Source: Terriglobia bacterium
GTDB taxonomy: Bacteria; Acidobacteriota; Terriglobia; Terriglobales; Acidobacteriaceae
DNA: 64,000 nucleotides
Assembly (NCBI GenBank): GCA_020073165.1
Contig: JAIQFP010000019.1
Coordinates: 1-64,000, forward strand
Direction: 5' to 3'
The notes beneath the pieces are model-generated. The model was not told the origin of the DNA and searched no databases. It saw only the letters and a program-made list of their open reading frames with translations. Numbering within the stretch: the stretch's first letter is position 1; every line of letters starts with the position of its first letter. The position numbers and the translations under genes are program-made. Of the stretch, positions 43,008 through 50,325 are shown one piece after another.

Positions 43008-43889
43008 ATGAATCCTGTCGCTTTGTACTTCGCCTCCGGTGACTCCCTTTACCCGGGTGCAGCTATGCTCCTGTTGGCGATAGGCATGTCGCCATACGCG
43101 AAGCGCGGCTCAGTGGTGCGAGTTCGAAATCTCGCGGCATGGCTGGCATTAGCGCTGATCGTGATGGCTTCTCCCCCATTCCCGTGGGTGCTTGATGCGA
43201 TCTTCTTTTCGGCGTTTGTGATGTGGTTTGTTGCGGCCAACCGGGCTGCGCCGGGACAGGCATTGGTTCGATTGCGACTTGCGGCGGCAGCGGTTCTGCT
43301 TGTATTGCTGCTGGTTTCTCCGACCATGGAGTTCTTTCGTCGCACGATGCCGGCGATTGTAGGCGCGTCGGACAACCATCTAGTAGTTATTGGCGATTCA
43401 ATTTCCTCAGGTATCGACGCGCGCGTACCGGCCTGGCCGGTTTTCATGGAACAAACCACTGGCGTGTCAGTCAAGAACCTTGCCTACCCCGGCGCACAGG
43501 CGATAGAAGGCCAAGCTCTGACGAAGGGAGTAGCACCGGAAGACCGCGTGGTGCTGATCGAAATTGGTGGGAACGATTTGCTTGCCGGCGTTCCATTCGA
43601 GGAGTTCGGGCGAGGTCTCGAGGCAATTCTGGCAAAGCTCGCCGTGCCTGGGCGCACAGTGGTGATGTTCGAGTTGCCGCTGCTGCCGCACAAGGTCGCG
43701 TACGGGCAGATTCAACGGCGGCTTGCAGCAAAATATGGTGTTTGGTTGATTCCGAAACGCTATTTCACCGATGTGATCGGAGGCGCGAATGCGACCTCAG
43801 ATGGGCTGCATCTTTCCGAAATGGGCTCACAGCGCATGGCGGCGCTTGTGGCGCAAGCTCTCTCACCCGTGCTGAAATCGCGTACCTGA
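43008..43889 (+). CDS. SGNH/GDSL hydrolase with N-terminal membrane segments
   Basis: 293 residues. Residues 1-105 hold three to four hydrophobic helices. The SGNH domain follows: VVIGDSISSGIDARVPAWP (block I, GDS), IEIGGNDLLAGVP (block III GxND) and SDGLHLSEMGSQRMA (block V, D-x-x-H). These esterases act on acyl or acetyl groups of lipids or glycans. The membrane part suggests activity at the membrane face. It starts 26 bases after the M20 gene stop on the same strand, so the two may be cotranscribed. Confidence 0.8.
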   Translation: MNPVALYFASGDSLYPGAAMLLLAIGMSPYAKRGSVVRVRNLAAWLALALIVMASPPFPWVLDAIFFSAFVMWFVAANRAAPGQALVRLRLAAAAVLLVLLLVSPTMEFFRRTMPAIVGASDNHLVVIGDSISSGIDARVPAWPVFMEQTTGVSVKNLAYPGAQAIEGQALTKGVAPEDRVVLIEIGGNDLLAGVPFEEFGRGLEAILAKLAVPGRTVVMFELPLLPHKVAYGQIQRRLAAKYGVWLIPKRYFTDVIGGANATSDGLHLSEMGSQRMAALVAQALSPVLKSRT

Positions 43890-43900
43890 CATCCTACCTC

Positions 43901-43941
43901 TTGACAATTCTTTCTTTGTTAGCTAAGCTATGTTAGCTAAT
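43901..43941 (+). promoter_or_regulatory. vapBC promoter with duplicated TTAGCTAA operator
   Basis: TTGACA (43901-43906), a 17-base spacer and TAAGCT (43924-43929) form the promoter. The eight-base palindrome TTAGCTAA occurs at 43919-43926, over the -10 box, and at 43933-43940, just before the ATG at 43942. VapB-VapC complexes usually repress their own promoter by binding such sites. Confidence 0.6.
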
Positions 43942-44172
43942 ATGGCGATGATCACGATCCACAAGGCCAAGACCAACCTCTCCCGCCTGATCGAGCAGGC
44001 TTGCCGCGGTGAGGAGGTCATCATCGCCCGCGGCTCGGAGCCCGTGGTACGACTGGTTCCCGTGACCCGCAAGCATGGAAAGCGTCAGCCGGGCGCATTG
44101 CGCGGCAAACTGGAAATCCTTCCCTCCTTCTTTGAGCCGCTCCCGGATGATGAACTCGAGCATTGGGAGTAG
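43942..44172 (+). CDS. VapB-like antitoxin, Phd/YefM family
   Basis: 76 residues from ATG 43942 (MAMITIHKAKTNLSRLIEQA); a start at 43930 would lie inside the operator. N-terminal Phd/YefM DNA-binding part with GEEVIIARGSEPVVRLVPV, then a tail (LEILPSFFEPLPDDELEHW) that wraps the toxin. It neutralises the PIN toxin encoded next and represses the operon. The stop at 44170-44172 is followed five bases later by the toxin TTG. Confidence 0.85.
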   Translation: MAMITIHKAKTNLSRLIEQACRGEEVIIARGSEPVVRLVPVTRKHGKRQPGALRGKLEILPSFFEPLPDDELEHWE

Positions 44173-44177
44173 CGCCA

Positions 44178-44564
44178 TTGCGAGTGCTACTTGATACCCA
44201 TGCGCTGCTTTGGTGGTGGGGGGAAGAAAACCGTTTGTCTCCGCGGGCCAGAAAACTCATCGCCGACGAGGGCAATGAGATTCTGGTAAGCGCGGCGTCT
44301 GCGTGGGAAATCTCTACCAAGGTACGCCTGGGCAAACTGCTGGTTGCCATCGACCTGGTGCGAGATTTTTCCGATTACCTTTCCCGCGATGGTTTTTTTG
44401 CCCTACCCATCACAGCAGAACATGGCCTGCGGGCGGGACTCCTACCTGGACCGCACAAGGATCCGTTCGACCGCATGCTGGTGGCGCAGTCACAGATGGA
44501 GGCCATTCCGATCGTCAGCAATGAAGAGGTGTTCGACTCCTACGGCGCGCGCCGGATTTGGTGA
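44178..44564 (+). CDS. VapC-like toxin, PIN-domain ribonuclease
   Basis: 128 residues from TTG 44178 (RVLLDTHALLWWW), with GGGAG eight bases upstream inside the antitoxin's end. PIN-domain acidic residues: Asp in LLDTHALLW, Glu in SAASAWEISTKVRLGKL, Asp in HKDPFDRMLVAQ and the later SNEEVFDSYG. PIN toxins cleave RNA (tRNA or rRNA) with Mg/Mn. The pair with the preceding antitoxin forms a complete TA module, so the locus is chromosomal and self-contained. No mobile element adjoins. Confidence 0.85.
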   Translation: MRVLLDTHALLWWWGEENRLSPRARKLIADEGNEILVSAASAWEISTKVRLGKLLVAIDLVRDFSDYLSRDGFFALPITAEHGLRAGLLPGPHKDPFDRMLVAQSQMEAIPIVSNEEVFDSYGARRIW

Positions 44565-44650
44565 GGGTGTTTCACGGATAGGTGGCCTCCGCCCTGTTCC
44601 TTCAGTTTCTGTCTTCCGCCGGAGCATTCGCAAACGTTTACACTAGGTTG

Positions 44651-46792
44651 ATGACGACCGCCTCGCTCAACGCCCTCGCCAAGGCCTCCTCCGCCTACTT
44701 GCGCTCGGCCATGCATCAGCCCATTCGCTGGCACGAGTGGGGCGAAGAGGCCTTTGCCACGGCGCAGCGGGAGAACAAGCCCATCCTGCTCGACATTGGC
44801 GCGGTGTGGTGCCACTGGTGTCACGTGATGGACCGGGAGTCCTACGACAGTTCCGAGATCGCGCAGATTGTGAATGAGCGCTTCATCGCCGTGAAGGTGG
44901 ACCGCGATGAGCGTCCCGACATTGACAGCCGCTACCAGGTGGCGGTGAGCTCGATCAGCGGACAGGGTGGCTGGCCGCTCACAGCTTTCCTTACGCCCGA
45001 CGGCAAACCGTTTTACGGGGGCACCTACTTCCCTCCTGAAGACGGCTACGGACGCCCCAGCTTCAAGCGGGTATTGCTGGCCATCTCGGACGCGTATCGC
45101 GAGAAGCATGGCGAAGTGGTCGAGCAGGCGAAGCTGGTGGAGAGCGCGATTTCCAACGCCGAGTCGTTCGCCGGGCGCGGCGCGCAGTTTTCGCCCAAAG
45201 TGATTGATTCCCTCGTGGAGTCCGCGCTGGGCATGTTCGATGCGGTGAATGGCGGTTTCGGCAGCGCCCCGAAGTTTCCGCACCCGTCCATTCTCGATCT
45301 GCTGATCGACCAGTACGGGCGCTCAGGGGACGAGCGGCTTCTGCATGTATTCGTGACTACGCTGGAGAAGATGGCTCGCGGCGGGGTGTACGACCAGCTG
45401 GCCGGCGGATTTCATCGCTACTCGGTGGACGAGCGCTGGGTGGTGCCGCATTTCGAGAAGATGTGCTACGACAACTCGGAGCTGCTGAAGAATTATGTGC
45501 ACGCCTACCAGGCAACGGGCACAGATTTTTTCGCGGCGGTGGCGCGTGACATCATTCGCTGGATGGATGAGTGGCTCAGCAACCGCGAGCACGGCGGCTT
45601 CTATGCCTCCCAGGACGCCGACTACTCGATGGATGACGATGGCGACTACTTCACCTGGACTCTTGAGGAAACGCGTGCGGCCTTGAGCGAGGAAGAAGCC
45701 ACCGTGGCCGGCCTGCATTACGACATCAACGAAGTCGGCGAGATGCATCACAACTCCGCGAAGAATGTGCTGTACGTGCGAGCGTCGGTGGACGAAATCG
45801 GGAAGCGGCTGAGCCTGCCGCCAGAGCGAGTTCGCGAGTTGCTGGAATCAGCAAAGAAGAAAATGTACGCGGCACGGCTGAAACGTCCCACGCCGTACGT
45901 GGACAAAACCATGTACGTGGGCTGGAACGCGATGTGCGTGTCAGCATATCTGGAAGCCGCGAAGGTGCTGCGTCTAGAGGGAGCGCGGCATTTCGGGCTA
46001 CGGTCGCTCGACCGCATTCTGGCGGAGGGCTGGCGGCCTGAACGTGGGTTGCTGCACGTGATTGCCTATTCCGACCCGCAGGCCGAGCGCCGCGACATCG
46101 CCGGTCTGCTCGATGATTACGCCTTCACCGCTGTGGCTTGCCTGGACGCCTACGAGGCCACGGGCGATCTCAGCTATTTCAATTTCGCGCGCCGCATTGC
46201 GGACGCGATGATCGAGCGGTTTTTCGATTCGACATCCGGTGGATTCTTCGACACGGAAAAGCCGGCCGCACCGGATCAGAAAACGCTGGGAGTGCTGGGC
46301 ACCCGCCGCAAGCCGTTTCAGGATTCTCCGACCCCGGCTGGAAATCCCGTCGCCGCGATCGCCCTGCTGCGGCTTCGCGCTTACACCAACAATCAGGGAT
46401 ATCGCGATAAGGCCGAGCAGACCATCGAAGTTCTAGCAGGACTGGCGGAGAAGTACGGGATCTTCGCCGCGACCTATGGCATTGCCGCGGTGCACTTATC
46501 ACAGCCGCACACCCAGGTGGTGATCATGGGCAACGACGCGCGAGCGAACGACCTTCACGCGGCGGCGGTTGCCCCATTCGCGTTCGCGAAAGCGGTGCTT
46601 AAGCTGGCCGCGAACGAAGCTGTTCCGCAAAATCTTCCGCCGGCCCTGGCGGAAACCATTCCCCACCTGCCGGTGGTTAAAGAAGAAAAGACCGCCGCGG
46701 TGATCTGCACGGGCTTCACGTGCCAGCCGCCACTGTTTGATGCCGAGGAATTGGCCCGCAACCTGCGCGCAGGGCTGCGCCGCGACCGCTGA
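44651..46792 (+). CDS. YyaL/SPATA20-like thioredoxin-domain protein (DUF255)
   Basis: 713 residues from ATG 44651 (MTTASLNALAKASSAYL). The N-terminal thioredoxin-like domain has IRWHEWGEEAF, then DIGAVWCHWCHVMDRESYDS with the Cys-x-x-Cys site, VKVDRDERPDID and GQGGWPLTAFLTPDGKPFYGGTYFPP. The C-terminal 500 residues form an (alpha/alpha)6 barrel with HFEKMCYDNSELLKNY, FYASQDADY and MYVGWNAMCVSAYLEAA, as in glycoside-epimerase-like folds. Function not established; a redox or isomerase role has been proposed for relatives. It follows the TA module but is independent of it. Confidence 0.9.
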   Translation: MTTASLNALAKASSAYLRSAMHQPIRWHEWGEEAFATAQRENKPILLDIGAVWCHWCHVMDRESYDSSEIAQIVNERFIAVKVDRDERPDIDSRYQVAVSSISGQGGWPLTAFLTPDGKPFYGGTYFPPEDGYGRPSFKRVLLAISDAYREKHGEVVEQAKLVESAISNAESFAGRGAQFSPKVIDSLVESALGMFDAVNGGFGSAPKFPHPSILDLLIDQYGRSGDERLLHVFVTTLEKMARGGVYDQLAGGFHRYSVDERWVVPHFEKMCYDNSELLKNYVHAYQATGTDFFAAVARDIIRWMDEWLSNREHGGFYASQDADYSMDDDGDYFTWTLEETRAALSEEEATVAGLHYDINEVGEMHHNSAKNVLYVRASVDEIGKRLSLPPERVRELLESAKKKMYAARLKRPTPYVDKTMYVGWNAMCVSAYLEAAKVLRLEGARHFGLRSLDRILAEGWRPERGLLHVIAYSDPQAERRDIAGLLDDYAFTAVACLDAYEATGDLSYFNFARRIADAMIERFFDSTSGGFFDTEKPAAPDQKTLGVLGTRRKPFQDSPTPAGNPVAAIALLRLRAYTNNQGYRDKAEQTIEVLAGLAEKYGIFAATYGIAAVHLSQPHTQVVIMGNDARANDLHAAAVAPFAFAKAVLKLAANEAVPQNLPPALAETIPHLPVVKEEKTAAVICTGFTCQPPLFDAEELARNLRAGLRRDR

Positions 46793-46810
46793 AACCGCGA
46801 CAAGCGTTCG

Positions 46811-46853
46811 CAAAAAAAGAGGGCTGGGATTGCATTGCGCAATCTACCAGCCC
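46811..46853 (-). terminator. Intrinsic terminator of the small secreted peptide gene
   Basis: On the minus strand GGGCTGG (46853-46847), two unpaired bases, GATTGC (46844-46839), loop, GCAATC and CCAGCCC (46827-46821) form a strong hairpin, followed by TCTTTTTTTG. It lies about 60 bases after the stop of the 46-residue gene. Confidence 0.85.
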
Positions 46854-46913
46854 TACGAACCCAAGCCGCATAAGCGGCAAATTTAGAACACCCCACATAG
46901 TGGGCTGCCCGCA

Positions 46914-47054
46914 CTACTTCGGGCAGTTCGGGTTCTTCGGATTGCAGAACGGAAACGGTCCGCCCTCCGGCGCTGGCAGCATCGGAGCAGCAACCGCCAC
47001 GTACGTGCAAGCCAAACCTACCATCAGGAGTAACATCCTGATCGCACGTTTCAT
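46914..47054 (-). CDS. 46-residue secreted peptide with Cys-Pro-rich tail
   Basis: AAGGAG is seven bases before ATG 47054 (47056 region). The product is a cleavable signal (MKRAIRMLLLMVGLACTYVA, then VAA) followed by PMLPAPEGGPFPFCNPKN plus PNCPK. Two Cys residues and four Asn/Pro-type repeats form the mature 24 or so residues; a disulfide is possible. The gene is bracketed by an excellent ribosome site and a strong intrinsic terminator and is monocistronic. Too short for ordinary ORF calling. No family is known to me. A secreted signal, bacteriocin-like or envelope peptide are all open. Confidence 0.7.
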   Translation of the reverse strand: MKRAIRMLLLMVGLACTYVAVAAPMLPAPEGGPFPFCNPKNPNCPK

Positions 47055-47404
47055 GGACTTTCTCCTTGCGTGCGGGTCCCCTGGGAGCGGAAACCCTCAC
47101 GGCCCCGCATTATAAGGGCAGTTTCATATTTTCCAAGTAGAGTTTTTTGTAACCAGCCCGAACCGTCGCTTGGGCACAATGCACGTGGAGCATTGTGAAA
47201 CGTCTGTTTCTCCAGATTTTTCAGTTACTTGGGAGCATTTCAGTGAAACGATTCATGGAGGTTCCGGACCGGGAATCACCTGCCACAAAAAGAAAACGAG
47301 CGGAGCCTCTTTTCTTAGCGGCAGATCATTCTGAGTCTGTGGCGGCGTGTGATCTGGGTTGAGTCGCCGTTGTCGAATTCACGCTGGTCGGAATTGCCAG
47401 CCCG
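47055..47404. other. Non-coding spacer with one inverted repeat
   Basis: CACAATGC (47175-47182) and GCATTGTG (47190-47197) form an eight-pair inverted repeat with a seven-base centre, possibly an operator. TATTTTCC and GTAGAGTTTTTTGTAACC lie nearby (47128-47153). A GTG frame from 47195 (about 55 codons) has no ribosome site. Nothing else was seen. Confidence 0.4.
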
Positions 47405-48334
47405 CTAAGAGCCGGGACGACGCGGAGAGGGCGTAGGAGACTTGCTGGCCGGGGACGGTGAGCCGGCGGACTCGGCACCGGCCGCGACCGCGGCCGCAAT
47501 CTCGGTTTCGGCGTCGGACTCCGAATGCGCTTGGCCTCCGTTGGTACGGGAGAACGCCCGATCCACCATGCCTTCAAACATCGGGATCAGAGAGTCGGCC
47601 GGCAAGGGATGTTGCAGATCGGTGAGGCTCTGGTCCCAGCGTTGCGACATCAGCAGGTTGGCGGAAGCGTTGCGGGATTTGGAGTTCAGCAGGGCGTATC
47701 CGAACCACACCAAGATCGCGCAATTGTAGGCTACGGCGTTGATCAGGTTCACGCCCGCAGGTGTCTCTCGCCCCGCGGCGTTCAGCGCAATCAGTGCCAA
47801 TTCCACGATGGCAAAGCCGCCGAAACCCAAAGCGATCCCGAAACTATGCTGACGCCAGGAAACCCCCAGATACCCGGAGAACACCAGCAGGAACAGGATG
47901 AGGCCGCACTGCATGACCCGGACACAGCGCTGCACGGTGAAGACCGCCTGCACTAGCGGCCCCTGGTCGGTCGCCGGACTCGCAGCTGCCACCACGCAGG
48001 CCACCAGTATCATCACCAGGGCGGCCCACTTGAACAGCACCGAGCCCAGGTCCTTCAACGTGTGGTAGGGACGGAACACGTCGAGGAAAATTTCGTGAAT
48101 GATCTTGAACCCCAAAGCCAGGCTGATGGCGTCAGCAATCCAGAAACAGTAGAAGTACTCCGCGTACGTTCCCCACCGATGAATCGGAAACAGAGCGCAG
48201 AAAACCAGAATCTGCCAGATCAGATAGGCGAAGAACACCGGGAAGGTGCGGTGCAGACGCCGCGAAAACACCGCCGTCGCGGCCGCCAGTTGCAGCACCG
48301 GATGAGCAATCCACAGAGCGCTATCGATCTGCAT
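47405..48334 (-). CDS. Integral membrane protein (seven predicted helices)
   Basis: 309 residues from ATG 48334 (MQIDSALWIAHPVLQ). Seven hydrophobic segments between residues about 8 and 235 are followed by a soluble tail with LMSQRWDQSLTDLQHPLPADSLIPMFEGMVDRAF (residues about 237-270) and a Pro/Ser/Ala-rich end. Conserved-looking features are LIWQILVFCALFPIHRWGTYAEYF and IHEIFLDVFRPYHTLKDLG. A family I recognise from acidobacterial genomes as hypothetical only; no function. The 5' flank carries the GTAAC repeats at 48454-48474. Confidence 0.7.
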   Translation of the reverse strand: MQIDSALWIAHPVLQLAAATAVFSRRLHRTFPVFFAYLIWQILVFCALFPIHRWGTYAEYFYCFWIADAISLALGFKIIHEIFLDVFRPYHTLKDLGSVLFKWAALVMILVACVVAAASPATDQGPLVQAVFTVQRCVRVMQCGLILFLLVFSGYLGVSWRQHSFGIALGFGGFAIVELALIALNAAGRETPAGVNLINAVAYNCAILVWFGYALLNSKSRNASANLLMSQRWDQSLTDLQHPLPADSLIPMFEGMVDRAFSRTNGGQAHSESDAETEIAAAVAAGAESAGSPSPASKSPTPSPRRPGS

Positions 48335-48453
48335 GGGGGTTACAGGCCGCTCCTTTCCAGCCGCGGACCTCGCGGTTGGCAGAGTACACCGATCCGGTCT
48401 CCTCCTTCTTATTGAAACCTTAACAGCTCCTACCCAATGGTCAATGAACCAAA

Positions 48454-48474
48454 GTAACCTCCGGTAACAGTTAC
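48454..48474 (-). promoter_or_regulatory. GTAAC repeats and GTAACAGTTAC palindrome upstream of the membrane protein
   Basis: GTAAC at 48454-48458 and 48464-48468 (10 bp apart, same helix face), the latter part of GTAACAGTTAC (48464-48474). The same palindrome type occurs at 28950-28960 (GTAACCGTTAC). Candidate binding site for a dimeric regulator. Confidence 0.4.
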
Positions 48475-48628
48475 TTCTGGAACGATGCAAACAGTTGTGT
48501 TCTAGGGGCTTGGTTCGGCCGGCGGGCGGGATGGGGCTGGAGACGCTTGTCCCTGCAGGTTACCCGCGCTGGTTTCTCCGGAGATTCTTCGGAGGGGAAT
48601 TTCGGACGACGTCCCGGGCCGGGTCGCC

Positions 48629-49060
48629 CTAGAGTTCTGGCGTCGCCTGGATATAGGCCCGCATCATTCGCACTTCATCGTCTTTCTCGCTGAGGTGGTG
48701 CAACATCAGGTCGCGCAGTGAAACCACCCCTTTGAGCTGCTGGCCTTCGCACACCAGCAGATGGCGAAAGCCGTGGCGCCGCATCAACAACAAACCGTTC
48801 TCTAGTTCCTCGTCCGAACTCACAGTGAGCGGATCCGCGGTCATTACTTGCTCGATGGTGGTGGTGCGTGGATCGCGCCCTTCTACCACCACGCGCTTCA
48901 TCATGTCACGCTCGGAAAAGATCCCCACCAGGATGCCGTTCCGCAACACCGGTACCGCTCCGATGTTGCGCTCCACCATGGCCTGGGCCACATCAAGCAC
49001 GGACTGGTTTACGTCTGCTCGATAGGTTTCCTGACCTTTTATTAAATCGTAGATGTGCAT
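48629..49060 (-). CDS. CBS-domain pair protein
   Basis: 143 residues from ATG 49060 (MHIYDLIKG), with AAGGGG six bases upstream. Two CBS motifs: SVLDVAQAMVERNIGAVPVLRNGILVGIFSERDMMKRVV (residues about 20-58) and MTADPLTVSSDEELENGLLLMRRHGFRHLLVCEGQQLKGVVSLRDLMLHH (residues about 71-120). A tandem CBS (Bateman) module binds adenine nucleotides and usually senses energy state. A stand-alone form like this may act as a regulator by binding partners. The frame is open further upstream, but that part is not conserved-looking. Confidence 0.9.
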   Translation of the reverse strand: MHIYDLIKGQETYRADVNQSVLDVAQAMVERNIGAVPVLRNGILVGIFSERDMMKRVVVEGRDPRTTTIEQVMTADPLTVSSDEELENGLLLMRRHGFRHLLVCEGQQLKGVVSLRDLMLHHLSEKDDEVRMMRAYIQATPEL

Positions 49061-49201
49061 TTGCCACCCCTTGGGCCAAAATTCCAGGCCCCTACCCCAG
49101 CAAAGGCGCGCTTCGGCGGGAGTATATGACGAAACGGAACGCCGGGAAAGGTGAATGTCGGGGCAAGAAGCCAAGATCCTGCCCCTTGGAGCCAGTCTGA
49201 G

Positions 49202-50212
49202 CTAGTCCGCCTCGTCCAGATAGAACAGGTCGAGAATGTAGTTTTTGCTGTTAATGAGCAGGACTCGTCCGCTATAAACCACCCGATCCAGGTCCGTTGG
49301 CAACACTGGTAGCTGTTGCACGCAGACCAGCGGCAAGGACTTGACCTGCTTGGCGATCTCGGCTGGCAAGGTCTGTCCTCTCAGCAGTTGACGCTCCGAG
49401 CCGGAGGGCAGCTCCGGCCGCTCGGTCGTGCCCGCGGGAAAGTCCGAGGCGTGATTGCTGGCGCAGTCTCGAATTACCCTGCGGTCCCGCAAGGTGAACA
49501 GGGCATTAGAGTCGTTCGACCCCGCCGTGGCCCCGGCTTGACTGGGTGGATTCGCAACACTCTGCGGGTTAGGAGCATTCTCGACAGGCGCGGCGTTCTC
49601 GGCGGGCCGGTGGATGGCAGCCGTCTCGCTGGACGAAGTCGTGGTGAAGGTGAGCACCGCCTCGGGTTCCACCGTGGCTGGCTTCTTCCCGGTGGCGGCA
49701 GCCGCACCCGTGCCAGCTGCCCCGCCCACTCCGGCGCCGATCGCCGCACCCTTTCCGCCACCCGCGATTGCACCGATGATGGCGCCCAAAGCAGCGCCAC
49801 CCCCGATCTTGGTGGCGTTACTCTTGGTGTGCGACTCGCCCTTGATCACCAGCGGCTCCACCGCCAGCGACGAACTGAGATCGCCCGAGGTCACCGTGGT
49901 GAGAACCAGATCGAGTTCCCCCGGTTCGCTGAGCCGCCCCGAGGCTTGCACGTCGCTCACCCGTCCGCTGACGTCGGCCCCCTTCGGGTAAAGCTCCTTA
50001 CCGTCGACGGTGATCGGTTCTTCCAGCGTGCCGTGAAAATTGTCTCCTACCTTGCTCTCTTCACTGCTGAGCTTCTCGATGATGCGAACCTGAATCGTGG
50101 TTCCGGGAGGAATCTCCGGAGCCCGCTTCGCCCACGCGGGCAGGAGCCCCAGCGGAACCATAACCGCCAATGCGAGACTTGCGTTCAGAAGCCAACGATG
50201 TTTGTGATTCAT
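49202..50212 (-). CDS. Exported protein with glycine-zipper segment
   Basis: 336 residues. Signal peptide (cut near AWA-KRA). The N-terminal beta-domain is PPGTTIQVRIIEKLSSEESKVGDNFHGTLEEPI (residues about 36-68) with SGRVSDVQASGRLSEPG. A glycine zipper (GGGAALGAIIGAIAGGGKGAAIGAGVGGAAGTGAAAATG, residues about 138-176) follows, then a low-complexity Pro/Ala/Asn segment and a C-terminal part with VIRDCASNHASDFPAG. Envelope protein of acidobacterial type; function unknown. It sits between the CBS and DUF58 genes on the same strand. Confidence 0.7.
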   Translation of the reverse strand: MNHKHRWLLNASLALAVMVPLGLLPAWAKRAPEIPPGTTIQVRIIEKLSSEESKVGDNFHGTLEEPITVDGKELYPKGADVSGRVSDVQASGRLSEPGELDLVLTTVTSGDLSSSLAVEPLVIKGESHTKSNATKIGGGAALGAIIGAIAGGGKGAAIGAGVGGAAGTGAAAATGKKPATVEPEAVLTFTTTSSSETAAIHRPAENAAPVENAPNPQSVANPPSQAGATAGSNDSNALFTLRDRRVIRDCASNHASDFPAGTTERPELPSGSERQLLRGQTLPAEIAKQVKSLPLVCVQQLPVLPTDLDRVVYSGRVLLINSKNYILDLFYLDEAD

Positions 50213-50325
50213 AAGACCTCACTGGTTTGGGGGATTGGCCTGATTGAGACGGAGTAGCGGCTATACGGTTGTGATGCAGAAAACAGCCATTTCGCTGCAC
50301 AACTTTACATGAGCAACTGGATACC

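Noticed and set aside
47195-47362. GTG-started frame of about 55 codons (VKRLFLQIFQLLGSISVKRF...)
   Set aside because: No ribosome site, no terminator and no recognisable composition. It lies in a spacer with an inverted repeat and may be chance.
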